From Sphingomonas sp. QA11 (GTDB lineage Bacteria; Pseudomonadota; Alphaproteobacteria; Sphingomonadales; Sphingomonadaceae), in NCBI RefSeq assembly GCF_028473665.1, contig NZ_CP098774.1, positions 868,001 through 932,000 of the forward strand: DNA of 64,000 bases, read 5' to 3'. Below the pieces are notes generated by a model. That model saw only the letters and a list, made by a program, of their open reading frames with translations, made no database searches and was not told where the DNA came from. The position numbers were made by a program, and so were the translations under genes. Below, piece after piece: positions 35,904 to 44,809 of this stretch. Within the stretch, counting starts at the first letter, position 1, and each line of letters opens with the position of its first letter.

Positions 35904-36175
35904 GGCGAGGGGGCGGGCGTTGCCCGCCCCCCGGTTGAAACGGGACGGCTCGCCCGCGCGGCCTCGCTCTTCTTCCTCCCGCCGCGTCACCGTCCGTCGC
36001 TTTGCGTGATCGCGTCCGTCCCCTTCCTATCCGGCACCGGTTCCAGCCCGGCCGTTCCACGCGCTGTCGCCTGGGCGGCTCCGGCACTTGTACGGCATCT
36101 GCCGGTCGCGCCGCTGCCGGGCCTCGGCTTGCCCGGCCATGCCGCTGCCCTTCGGCACACCCTCCACAGGCTCTT

Positions 36176-36187
36176 GAAATCGATTTC
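36176..36187. promoter_or_regulatory. Putative LacI-family operator in front of the MFS gene
   Basis: GAAATCGATTTC is a perfect 12-bp palindrome about 68 bp before the MFS start. It resembles palindromes at 40280-40293 and 41517-41528, which flank genes of the same sugar locus. Confidence 0.55.
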
Positions 36188-36254
36188 TTGCAGTGGGGCG
36201 GATTCGCTCTAAACATCATCCGGGGTCCGGAACGGATCGGGAGGAGAGGACGTC

Positions 36255-37508
36255 ATGGGGGTACGGGCACGCGCGACGATCGCATTGATCTTGACCTATG
36301 CGGTGCTCGGTCTGCTGATGAACAGCGTCGGCGTCGTGATCCTGCAATCGATCCGCCATTATGCCATCACCAAGACTCACGCGTCCTCGCTTGAGGCCTG
36401 CAAGGATCTCTCGGTGGTCGCTGCCTCCTTCCTGCTGGCGACGCGCCTGCCGGCCTTCGGGTTCCGCCGCGCATTGATCGCGGTGATGTTGATCGTCGGG
36501 GCCGGTGCCTTGCTGATGTCGGTCGCCAACGCCTTCTGGGCGACTCAGCTTTTCTTCGTGCTGACCGGCGTCTGCTTCGGCAGCGGGAAGGTGGCGACCT
36601 ATGCGTCGATCGGCCTGTTGCGGCCCGATCGCGCCGGGCATGCGAGCCTCACCGGACTGGTCGAGGGCGTGTTCATGGTTGGCGTGCTGATCGGGGTCTG
36701 GATGTTTTCCTGGTTCATCGGGGCGGATTCGACCGGGACTGACTGGCTGCGCGTCTATTGGGTCATCGCCGCGATTTGCGCCGTCACTGCGGGGCTATGG
36801 GCGATCACCCCGCTCGACGAGAGCAGGGCCGCGCCGGAAAGCGTTGCGGCACAGGCGCCGGGCTGGCGTCAGATGCTGCGGCTTCTCGTGCTGCCCACCG
36901 CGATCGCCTTCCTCGTCTCGATCTTCCTCTATGTCCTGATCGAGCAGAGCATCGGCACCTGGCTGCCCACCTTCAACAACGAGATCCTTCACCTCCCGCC
37001 AGAGATGAGCGTCCAGGCGTCGAGCATCTTCGTTGCGTCGCTGGCGATCGGGCGGCTCGGCGCCAGCGCGCTGCTGCGCCGGGTTGCGTGGCTTCCGCTG
37101 ATGCTCGGCTGCATCGTCTGCATCGCCGCGCTGGTGCTGGTCACCCTGCCGACGACCCGGGGTCTGACGCTGCGCCCGGATGTCGACTGGTTCGACGCGC
37201 CGGTCGCCGCCTATGTCTTCCCGCTGATCGGTGTCTTCATGGCGCCGATCTATCCGACGCTCTGCTCGGTGATGCTCACCTCGCTCCCGCAGGAACGGCA
37301 TGCGGCGATGGTCGGGCTGATGGTGATCTTCTCGGCGCTGGGCGGCACGATCGGGTCGTTCCTCACCGGCATGATCTTCCAGCATCTGTCGGGCCAGAAC
37401 GCCTTCTACATGACCTTGCTGCCGCTCGCCCTGATCGCGCTGGCGCTGGTCCGGTTCAACCGGATGATCGATCGCGGAGAAGACGCGGCGAAAGCTTCTA
37501 CGATCTAG
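36255..37508 (+). CDS. MFS sugar transporter
   Basis: A 417-residue membrane protein with about 12 helices in two halves separated by a loop near 185-200. The segment FLLATRLPAFGFRRALI lies between helices two and three, as the MFS motif-A region does. Its neighbours (TonB receptor, LacI, GH65 phosphorylase, beta-phosphoglucomutase) and shared operator suggest import of an alpha-linked disaccharide or oligosaccharide across the inner membrane. ATG 36255 follows GAGGAGAGGA. Exact substrate not determinable from sequence. Confidence 0.85.
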   Translation: MGVRARATIALILTYAVLGLLMNSVGVVILQSIRHYAITKTHASSLEACKDLSVVAASFLLATRLPAFGFRRALIAVMLIVGAGALLMSVANAFWATQLFFVLTGVCFGSGKVATYASIGLLRPDRAGHASLTGLVEGVFMVGVLIGVWMFSWFIGADSTGTDWLRVYWVIAAICAVTAGLWAITPLDESRAAPESVAAQAPGWRQMLRLLVLPTAIAFLVSIFLYVLIEQSIGTWLPTFNNEILHLPPEMSVQASSIFVASLAIGRLGASALLRRVAWLPLMLGCIVCIAALVLVTLPTTRGLTLRPDVDWFDAPVAAYVFPLIGVFMAPIYPTLCSVMLTSLPQERHAAMVGLMVIFSALGGTIGSFLTGMIFQHLSGQNAFYMTLLPLALIALALVRFNRMIDRGEDAAKASTI

Positions 37509-37571
37509 GCATGTGACCCACCGTCCCACGGGACCAAATCCGATCCTGAGCGTGCGACGGTAGCCATTGGT

Positions 37572-37697
37572 TTCACGCGAAGGCGCGAAGGCGCGAAGAG
37601 ATCATGTCCAGAGGTCTCTCGCCGAGCACCGCCCTCCGTCGATATCGATGGCGCGCTTATCCGGATGCCTCTTTGCGCCTTCGCGCCTTCGCGTGAA
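37572..37697. repeat. Intergenic inverted repeat (GCGAAGGCGC type)
   Basis: Perfect 23-bp inverted arms (37572-37594 and 37675-37697, starting TTCACGCGAAGGCGCGAAGG) extend to 29-bp arms with one mismatch. The unit fills the gap between the MFS gene and the TonB receptor gene. Same layout as 13835-13977 with a different arm. Confidence 0.75.
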
Positions 37698-37754
37698 TCC
37701 GCTCTTCCTACTATTGGCGGCGTCCGAATGTAGCCTGGCTGATCGGGCGCGCAT

Positions 37755-37788
37755 AAAAAATCACGCGGGACGATGTGTCCCGCGTGAT
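37755..37788 (-). terminator. Rho-independent terminator of the TonB-dependent receptor gene
   Basis: Read on the minus strand: a 12-bp perfect stem ATCACGCGGGAC / GTCCCGCGTGAT with a 5-base loop, followed by TTTTTT. It lies 27 bp past the receptor's stop. Confidence 0.85.
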
Positions 37789-37814
37789 CGATAGTGCAGC
37801 AATGGCTGGTGGTG

Positions 37815-40220
37815 TCAGAAGCCGTAGCCGACCGAGAACCTGAAGGACCGGCCCAGGATCGGGCGGGCCAGGATCACGCCGGCACCCTGCGATCCGATGA
37901 TGCGCGGATTGCCCTCGGTAAGGCCGATCTGGTTGGTCAGATTGTCGGCGGTCACCTGAAGCTTCAGATGGTCGGCGATGCCCACCGAGATGCCGGCATC
38001 AAGCTTGTAGAAATGGGGCAGGAGCTGTTGGTTCTCCGGATCGGAGAAACGATCGCCGATATAGCTGAGCGTGGAGAAGATCGCGACCTTGGCGCTGCCG
38101 AAATCATATTCGTAAGACGGCGTCAGGCGCCATTGCCATTTCGGCTGGCGCTGAACCTGCAGGCCGCTCACGTCGATCGAGGTGAAGAAGTCGCGATATT
38201 TGGCGTCGAGATAGGTCGCGCTCGCCGCGAGGCTCAGGCCGGTGACCGGGCGGACTTCGCCCTCGAACTCGACGCCGGTGGTGCGCGCGCCGCCGACCGA
38301 CACCACCGGCACGCCGTTGATGATCCTGCTGACGCCAAGGCCCTTGAAGTCGTTGTGGAACAGGGTCGCATAGGCGCTGACCAGCCCGGTGGAGACCTTC
38401 AGGCCGCCCTCATAGCTGTCGATCCGCGGCGCGATCCGGTTCCCATCGCGCAGATTGTCGAAGAAGGGGAAGCTGTTGCCCCGGCTGTAGCGGACGAACA
38501 CGCCGATCTTCCTGGAGAAATCATAATTCGCGCCGGCCGTGTAGGAGAATTTGGAGCCGCCATAATCCAGGTTGGAGAAGGTGCCGTTCAGCACCGCGGT
38601 GTTATTGTTGTACAGCGTCGCCGGATTATTGTCGGTGTCGACGCCGAAGGTATTGTTCTCCAGCCGGCCTGTCACCTCATGGCGCTGCCAGCGGATGCCG
38701 CCGTCAAGGCGCAGCTGCGGCGTGATCTGCAATTCGTCGACCACATAGCCGGCATAGTCCTTGCCGTCATAATGGGCGTTGACGTTGAAGGTCGAACCCT
38801 GGACGAACCCGGCGCGCGTCGCCTGGCGCCCGTCGCCGAGCGTCAGGTTGAGCCGGCGCCCATGCTCCTCCGCCGTCAGCAGCTGGCCATTGCCCAGGTT
38901 CCAGCGATCGTTCGACGAATAGGCCGCGAAATAGCCGCCGACGGTGAGCGTGTTGATCCCGCTCTTGAACTCGAGCGACAGGTCGTTGACGAAGGATTCG
39001 ATATCCTTGCGCACCTCCCAGATGCCGGCCTGGATCACCTGGGTGCTGCCGGGCACCGCGCCGCCGCCGTTGACATAGGTCAGCGATCCGATCGTGGCGG
39101 CCGGCCCGCCCGGGACCGAATAGGTCGCGGCAAAGGCGGCGGCGCTCATCGGCGCGCCGCTCGGGACCAGCCCGACCGTGTCGGCGCTGCCCTTCATGTA
39201 GCTGGCGCGCTCGCGGATCTTCAGTCCTTCGGCCAGCCGGTAATCGAAGTTCAGGCCGCCATTGAAGATCCTGGCGCCGCGCCCGTCGGCCAGGTCGACG
39301 GTGCGGCCGGTGTTGATCGTCGAATAGCGCGTCTCCTTTCCGGCCAGCGCGCCGGTCTGCGCGTCGAAGCCCGGAAAGTCGCTGATCTTGGTGCCGTTCT
39401 GGGTCACCGGGATCGGCAGCAGCCACTGGCCATGATCGTTGAGATAGCGGCCATAGACGAGCAGCGAGCCCTCGCCGAAATCATGCCGGATATTGGCGGT
39501 GATCTGTCCGCCCTTCTCGGCGCGGAACTGCGGGTCGCGGATGCCGTTCGACTGGGCGTAATAGCCGCCGATCATCGCGGTCGTATGCTCGCCGAGCGGG
39601 CCGGAGACCCAGGCGTCGCCGCGCACCTCGCCGAAATCGGTGGCGCTGATCTTGGCCGATCCCTTCAGCGTGCTGCCGCCCTCGCGCTGCACGAAATTGA
39701 CCGTCAGCCCGGGCTGGCCAGAGGAGAACAGCGCGCCCGTGCCGCCGCGCACCGCCTCGACCCGCGCGATCGTGTCGTCGATGCGGAACAGCTGCGTGTT
39801 CTCGAGGAAAGACAAAGTGGGCGGCGGGAAGATCGGAACGCCGGAGGATTGGAGCGTTACGAATTCCGCGTCGCCGCCCGAGGGGAAGCCGCGTACGAAG
39901 ATATTGGCGCCGTTCTGGCCGCCCGAGCTTTCGGCGCTGACGCCGGGGACCGCGTGGAGCAGGTCGGCGGTGCTCGATGGCGCGAGTCGGGTGATCGCGT
40001 CGGCATTGATCGAGGTCACCGCGAACGAGGCGTCCTGCCGGCGCGTGCCCGCGCCCGCGGTGCCGACCACGATGATGTCGTTGCCGATGTCGGTCATGTC
40101 GGCCTGGGGATCTGCCGGGGCGGCGGCGGCGGTCTGCGCATGGGCCGGCGCGCCGCAGGCGATCGCCAGCGCCAGGGGTGCCACGCCACGCAACAGGACA
40201 TGATGGATACGAAGTGCCAT
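37815..40220 (-). CDS. TonB-dependent outer-membrane receptor, probable alpha-glucoside uptake
   Basis: An 801-residue receptor. The signal peptide (LLRGVAPLALAIACGAPAHAQ) is followed by a plug domain (NDIIVVGTAG, SFAVTSINADAITRL, SGGQNGANIFVRGFPSGGD) and a 22-strand-type barrel ending in LGRSFRFSVGYGF with the terminal aromatic residue. GGAAGATGAA precedes ATG 40220, and the longer start is spurious. The divergent LacI gene and the palindrome between them suggest control by a sugar. It would pass oligosaccharides across the outer membrane using TonB energy. Confidence 0.92.
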   Translation of the reverse strand: MALRIHHVLLRGVAPLALAIACGAPAHAQTAAAAPADPQADMTDIGNDIIVVGTAGAGTRRQDASFAVTSINADAITRLAPSSTADLLHAVPGVSAESSGGQNGANIFVRGFPSGGDAEFVTLQSSGVPIFPPPTLSFLENTQLFRIDDTIARVEAVRGGTGALFSSGQPGLTVNFVQREGGSTLKGSAKISATDFGEVRGDAWVSGPLGEHTTAMIGGYYAQSNGIRDPQFRAEKGGQITANIRHDFGEGSLLVYGRYLNDHGQWLLPIPVTQNGTKISDFPGFDAQTGALAGKETRYSTINTGRTVDLADGRGARIFNGGLNFDYRLAEGLKIRERASYMKGSADTVGLVPSGAPMSAAAFAATYSVPGGPAATIGSLTYVNGGGAVPGSTQVIQAGIWEVRKDIESFVNDLSLEFKSGINTLTVGGYFAAYSSNDRWNLGNGQLLTAEEHGRRLNLTLGDGRQATRAGFVQGSTFNVNAHYDGKDYAGYVVDELQITPQLRLDGGIRWQRHEVTGRLENNTFGVDTDNNPATLYNNNTAVLNGTFSNLDYGGSKFSYTAGANYDFSRKIGVFVRYSRGNSFPFFDNLRDGNRIAPRIDSYEGGLKVSTGLVSAYATLFHNDFKGLGVSRIINGVPVVSVGGARTTGVEFEGEVRPVTGLSLAASATYLDAKYRDFFTSIDVSGLQVQRQPKWQWRLTPSYEYDFGSAKVAIFSTLSYIGDRFSDPENQQLLPHFYKLDAGISVGIADHLKLQVTADNLTNQIGLTEGNPRIIGSQGAGVILARPILGRSFRFSVGYGF

Positions 40221-40279
40221 TTCATCTTCCCCTTCCGGGCGCATCTGGTGGCGCCTTGTTCCGGGCTTGTAACGGATCA

Positions 40280-40293
40280 TGAAATGCATTTCA
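40280..40293. promoter_or_regulatory. Putative LacI-family operator between the receptor and lacI genes
   Basis: TGAAATGCATTTCA is a perfect 14-bp palindrome 60 bp upstream of the receptor start and 66 bp upstream of the regulator start, well placed to repress both. Confidence 0.6.
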
Positions 40294-40359
40294 AGAATGA
40301 TCTGGCTATCGCGCAGGCGCGGCTTGCCCCGACCGAGCGGCCTGCCCTAGGGTGATGCC

Positions 40360-41403
40360 ATGGCCAATGGAGCGAAGCGGAAGAACGACGGCGCGCAGGG
40401 CGTGGGTGCCGCGTTGACGATGAGCGACATCGCGCGCCTCGCGAACGTGTCGAAGCCGACCGTGTCGCGCGTGCTCAACGGCAGCCCGCTGGTCACCGCC
40501 GAGACTCGCGACCGCGTGCTCGAGGTCGCCCGCGCCAACGGCTATGCGGTCAACCGCAACGCGCAGAAATTGCGTCAGTCGCGGGCCAACACCGTCACCG
40601 TCGTGCTCGATTTCGGCTCGCACCGCGCCGGCTCGATCGCCGATCCGTTCATCTTCGAGCTTCTCGCCGGCGTGTCGGAGGCCTTGTCGATCCGCGACCA
40701 GGACCTGCTCCTGTCGCCCCCCGGGCTGAGCGACGCCCGCTCCTTCCAGGACCTGTACCGCGCCCGCGCGACTGACGGCTTCATCGTCCTCGGCCAGGGC
40801 ACGCGCCACGCGCTGCTGACGACGCTCGCCAGGGGCGGCCTGCCGCTGGTGGTGTGGGGCGCGGTCGATCCGGGCGGCCCCTATTGCGCGGTCGGCAGCG
40901 ACAATCTCACCGGCGGGCGGCTGGCCGGCGAGCGTTTCCTGTCGCGCGGGGCGAAGCGCTGGCTCTTCGTCGGCAATATCGAGCATGCCGAGATCGATCT
41001 TCGCTTCCAGGGCCTGCGCCAGGCCGCCAGGGACAGCGGCCAGGATATCACCATCGACCGGCTGCCGATCGAATCCATGGCCTATTCGCACACCTTCCAG
41101 GGCGCCCAGAACTATATCCGCGACCATGAGGCGCCCGACGCCGTCTTCGCCTTTTCCGATACGGCGGCGATGGCGGTGATCGGTGCGTTCCGCGCCGCCG
41201 GCCACCGCACGCCGGAGGATTATGCGCTGGTCGGCTACAACAATATCCCGCCCGCCGCGCATTTCACCCCCGCGATCACCACGATCGAGCAGGAGACGGG
41301 GATCGCGGGCGCGATCCTGGTCGAAAAGCTGATGCAGATGATCGACGGCACGCGGCCGAAATCGGTGATGCTGCCCACCCGCCTGATCGAGCGCGAGACC
41401 TAG
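40360..41403 (+). CDS. LacI-family transcriptional regulator
   Basis: A 347-residue repressor. The helix-turn-helix MSDIARLANVSKPTVSRVLN and hinge helix (LRQSRANTVTVVLD) are followed by a periplasmic-binding-protein-like effector domain with GQGTRHALL, SDNLTGGRLAGERFL and VGYNNIPPAAHF. It lies between the divergent receptor gene and the downstream GH65-beta-PGM pair, so it is the likely regulator of the whole alpha-glucoside locus. Confidence 0.93.
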   Translation: MANGAKRKNDGAQGVGAALTMSDIARLANVSKPTVSRVLNGSPLVTAETRDRVLEVARANGYAVNRNAQKLRQSRANTVTVVLDFGSHRAGSIADPFIFELLAGVSEALSIRDQDLLLSPPGLSDARSFQDLYRARATDGFIVLGQGTRHALLTTLARGGLPLVVWGAVDPGGPYCAVGSDNLTGGRLAGERFLSRGAKRWLFVGNIEHAEIDLRFQGLRQAARDSGQDITIDRLPIESMAYSHTFQGAQNYIRDHEAPDAVFAFSDTAAMAVIGAFRAAGHRTPEDYALVGYNNIPPAAHFTPAITTIEQETGIAGAILVEKLMQMIDGTRPKSVMLPTRLIERET

Positions 41404-41516
41404 AAGCGGCGCGGCCGGCGCGATTCAGCCCGGGTGGAGGGGAGGGCGGTGACACGCGGCGGGGCCCTCTCGGGATGTTTTTTCCTTGCGATTCCTCGAT
41501 CCGGAAACCCATTGAT

Positions 41517-41528
41517 GAAATCGATATC
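41517..41528. promoter_or_regulatory. Putative LacI-family operator in front of the GH65 gene
   Basis: GAAATCGATATC lies within an 18-base near-palindrome (GATGAAATCGATATCATC, 8 of 9 pairs) 60 bp before the GH65 start. It differs by one base from the site in front of the MFS gene. Confidence 0.5.
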
Positions 41529-41587
41529 ATCGCGCATAGGAAGCGCGAGCAACGTCGATTTCGGACAAGAACGGGCAGAGGGCAGGC

Positions 41588-43858
41588 ATGGATTCGAAGG
41601 TGGAGCGGCCGGCTGGGGAGAGCGGTTCGCCTGTTCAGGTCGGCGACGGAGGCTGGGTGCTGACCAGCTTCGGGTCGAACCCCGATCACGAATCATGGGC
41701 TGAAACGATCTTCGCCCTGGCCAATGGCGCCATCGGCGTACGTGGCGCGATCGACGAATGCGGCGGCGGCGACGGATCGACCTTTCTCGCGGCGGCCTAT
41801 GAAGTCAGCCCGATCGCTTATCACGAACGGTTCCGCGGCTTCGCCGAGACCACCGATACCCGGGTTCCCGTCGCCGAGGCGATGCTGGTGCGCATCGCGA
41901 TCGACGGTGCCCTTGTCGATTTCGCGCGCGCCATGGCCGAGCGGACCTGCCGCCGGATCGATCTCCGCTCCGGCGTGCTCACTCGCGAGACCCGCTGGCT
42001 GCTGGCCGACGGCCGGCGGATTGATGTCGCGGCCGAACGGGTCGTCCCGCTTGACGGGACCACCGGCTATGCCCGGCGGATCCGCGCCGCGCCGGTCGAT
42101 TTCACCGCGCTGGTCACGCTCGCCCCGCATGTCGCGCCTGCCCCCCGCGCGGCGGGCCAGGCCGACGATCCGCGCCTTGGCGTGAATCTCCACGCGCACG
42201 GCTTCATGCCTTTTGGCGAGCAGGCGCCCGACCTCGTCGTGGAGAAGTTGCGCGGCAGCGGCATCGCGGTCGGCGCTGCGCAGGTCACGCGCGACGCGGG
42301 CAATGCCGACGGCGCAGCCCTGGTCGATATCTTCACCGGCTATGCGGTCCAGCCCGATGCAGACGACGCCGGGGCGATCGCGACCGCCGCACGCTCCACC
42401 GCCGCCGCTCTGGCGGCGACCGGCTTCGATTCGCTCGTCGCCCGGCAACATGCGCTGCTCGATGCCTTCTGGCGCAACGCGGTGATCGAGATCGACGGCG
42501 ACGACGCGGCCATGGCGGCACTGCGCCTCAATCTCTTCCACCTGTTCCAGTCGGCCGGCCGCGACGGCCACAGCAGCGCTGCCGCCAAGGGCCTCACCGG
42601 CCAGGGCTATGAGGGCCATTATTTCTGGGATACCGAGGCATTCATGCTCCCGGTGCTGGCGGTGACCGCGCCGGAGATCGCGCGCGCGATGCTCGCCTAT
42701 CGTTACGAAACGCTCGACGCGGCGATCGCCAATGCCCGCGCGCTCAACCATGATCGCGGCGCACTCTATGCGTGGCGCACCATCGCCGGGCGCGAATGCT
42801 CAGCGCATTATCCCAGCGGGTCGGCCGAATATCACATCAACGCCGCGGTCGCCTATGCGATCGGCTTCTACGACAAGGCGACCGGCGACACCGGCTTCCT
42901 GGTGGAGATGGGCGCCGAGATGCTGGTCCAGACCGCGCGCCTGTGGATCGATCTCGGCACGCACGAGGCGCGGACCGGGGAATTCTGCATCCGCGGCGTC
43001 ACCGGCCCCGATGAATACACCGCCCTGATCGACAATAACTGGTACACCAACCGCATGGCCCAGGCGCATCTCCGCCTCGCGGTGGAGGTGGTCGCGCGGG
43101 TCGCGGAAGCCGCGCCGGAAAGCTGGTCGGCAACGGTCGCGCGGATCGGCTTCGATCCCGCCGAGTCGATCGCCTGGACCAAAGCCGCCGACGCGATGCG
43201 CCTGCCTTATGACGAAGACCTTCAAATCGACGCGCAGGACGACAGCTTCCTGAAGAAGCCGCGCTGGGATCTCGCCGGCACCCCGGCCGACAGATTCCCG
43301 CTCCTGCTCCATTATCACCCGATGACGCTGTACCGGCATCAGGTCGCCAAGCAGGCGGATCTCGTGCTCGGCCTCGTCCTCGGCGGCGACGGCATCGATG
43401 TGGAGCGCAAGCGGCGCGCCTATGATCATTATGATTCGGTCACGGCGCATGATTCGACCCTGTCGGCCTGCAGCTTCAGCGTGCTGGCCAGCGAGGTCGG
43501 CCGCTCGGCGGACGCCTGGCGGCATTTCCGCAGCACCAGCTTCGTCGATATCGAGGACCTGCACCACAATACCGATCACGGCGTCCACATGGCGGCGATG
43601 GCGGGAAGCTGGATGGCCTATGTCTGGGGTTTCGGCGGCTTCCGCCTGCGCGGCCCGCTGCCAGGCTTCGCCCCCGTGCTGCCGGAGGCATGGCACGGCT
43701 ACGGCTTCGGCATGCTGTGGCGCGGCAGCAGGCTCCGCGTCGATGTCGACGCGGCGGGCGTGACCTACCGCAACCTGGACGGCCCGCCGCTTGCCTTCGC
43801 GCACCGCGACGCCCCGCTCGTCCTCGCCCCCGGCGAATCCCGGCATTTCGCCGCATGA
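41588..43858 (+). CDS. Glycoside hydrolase family 65 (maltose phosphorylase-type)
   Basis: A 756-residue enzyme of typical GH65 length. An N-terminal beta-sandwich is followed by an (alpha/alpha)6 barrel with GYEGHYFWDTEAFMLPVL, HYPSGSAEYHINA and VTGPDEYTALIDNNWYTNRM. The Glu of VTGPDEY is the general acid in this family. GH65 enzymes phosphorolyse alpha-glucosides such as maltose, kojibiose or trehalose to beta-glucose-1-phosphate. The downstream beta-phosphoglucomutase (ATGA overlap) strongly supports phosphorolysis. Linkage specificity cannot be read from sequence. Confidence 0.92.
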   Translation: MDSKVERPAGESGSPVQVGDGGWVLTSFGSNPDHESWAETIFALANGAIGVRGAIDECGGGDGSTFLAAAYEVSPIAYHERFRGFAETTDTRVPVAEAMLVRIAIDGALVDFARAMAERTCRRIDLRSGVLTRETRWLLADGRRIDVAAERVVPLDGTTGYARRIRAAPVDFTALVTLAPHVAPAPRAAGQADDPRLGVNLHAHGFMPFGEQAPDLVVEKLRGSGIAVGAAQVTRDAGNADGAALVDIFTGYAVQPDADDAGAIATAARSTAAALAATGFDSLVARQHALLDAFWRNAVIEIDGDDAAMAALRLNLFHLFQSAGRDGHSSAAAKGLTGQGYEGHYFWDTEAFMLPVLAVTAPEIARAMLAYRYETLDAAIANARALNHDRGALYAWRTIAGRECSAHYPSGSAEYHINAAVAYAIGFYDKATGDTGFLVEMGAEMLVQTARLWIDLGTHEARTGEFCIRGVTGPDEYTALIDNNWYTNRMAQAHLRLAVEVVARVAEAAPESWSATVARIGFDPAESIAWTKAADAMRLPYDEDLQIDAQDDSFLKKPRWDLAGTPADRFPLLLHYHPMTLYRHQVAKQADLVLGLVLGGDGIDVERKRRAYDHYDSVTAHDSTLSACSFSVLASEVGRSADAWRHFRSTSFVDIEDLHHNTDHGVHMAAMAGSWMAYVWGFGGFRLRGPLPGFAPVLPEAWHGYGFGMLWRGSRLRVDVDAAGVTYRNLDGPPLAFAHRDAPLVLAPGESRHFAA

Positions 43859-44511
43859 ACGTCTTTCCCCGCCCGCTCGGCGCGATCCTGTTCGATCTGG
43901 ATGGCGTGCTGACCGACACGGCCGAGGCCCATTATCGCGCGTGGAAGGCACTGGCCGACAGCATCGGCGTGCCGTTCGATCACGCGGCGAACGAGCGGCT
44001 GAAGGGCGTCGACCGGATGGGCTCGCTCGATCTCATCATCGGCGACCGGCCCTGCTTCGATGCCGCCCGCCGCGCCGAGCTCGCCGCCCTGAAGAACGGC
44101 TGGTATCTTGAGGAGATCACCCATTTCACGCCGGACGAGCTGTTCCCGGGCGCCCGCGCCGTTCTGGAGGAAGCACGGGCAGCCGGGCTGAAGCTCGCCC
44201 TTGCCTCGGCCAGCCGCAACGCGCCGCTGCTGCTCGATCGCCTGGGCATTGCCGGCTTCTTCGATGCCGTGGCTGATCCGGCGGCGGTGGCCGCGGGCAA
44301 GCCCGCGCCCGACATCTTCCTCGCGGCCGCCGCCGCGACCGGCACGGCCCCGGCGCTGTGCCTCGGCGTCGAGGATGCCGCTGCCGGAGTCGCGGCGATC
44401 CGGGCGGCGGGCATGGCATCGCTCGGCATCGGATCGCCAGCGATCCTGCCGGCCGATCGCGTGATCCAGATGATCGGAGACTTTCGGCTGAGCGATTATC
44501 TCGCTGGCTGA
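43855..44511 (+). CDS. pgmB: Beta-phosphoglucomutase
   Basis: A 218-residue HAD-superfamily enzyme converting beta-glucose-1-phosphate to glucose-6-phosphate. The nucleophile/acid pair is in FDLDGVLTDTAEAHY. The cap domain has RLKGVDRMGSL. The later HAD motifs are LALASASRNA, GKPAPDIFL and LGVEDAAAGVAA. It overlaps the GH65 gene by 4 bp, completing a phosphorolytic disaccharide pathway without ATP use. Confidence 0.95.
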   Translation: MNVFPRPLGAILFDLDGVLTDTAEAHYRAWKALADSIGVPFDHAANERLKGVDRMGSLDLIIGDRPCFDAARRAELAALKNGWYLEEITHFTPDELFPGARAVLEEARAAGLKLALASASRNAPLLLDRLGIAGFFDAVADPAAVAAGKPAPDIFLAAAAATGTAPALCLGVEDAAAGVAAIRAAGMASLGIGSPAILPADRVIQMIGDFRLSDYLAG

Positions 44512-44809
44512 GATTCTGCTTTGTCGGGATTTCAGCGAAAATCCTTCGAGTCCGCTTGTCGCCGGTGCGCCGCGCCGGAGTCGTGTTGGAAAAGCTGCGG
44601 CGAAGGCTGAAATTGGCTGGTTGTTGCCAGTCTGCTTCCGGGCGTAGATCGCGAAAAGCTGAAGTCTGTAGGGCGGTATGGCCAGAGCGATTTTTGCCGA
44701 TTTCCGAAGGCTTGCCCGCGTGTCAAACGTACGCTCGTCCGCGAGATTGCGCAGCTAGGTTCTGGCGATATGTCCTATCATCTGCGAGTAAACTGCGGGA
44801 TGCCGAGCA

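Noticed and set aside
37794..40355. 853-residue plus-strand ORF
   Set aside because: Antisense of the TonB-dependent receptor with no recognisable domain. The receptor has signal peptide, plug and barrel motifs.
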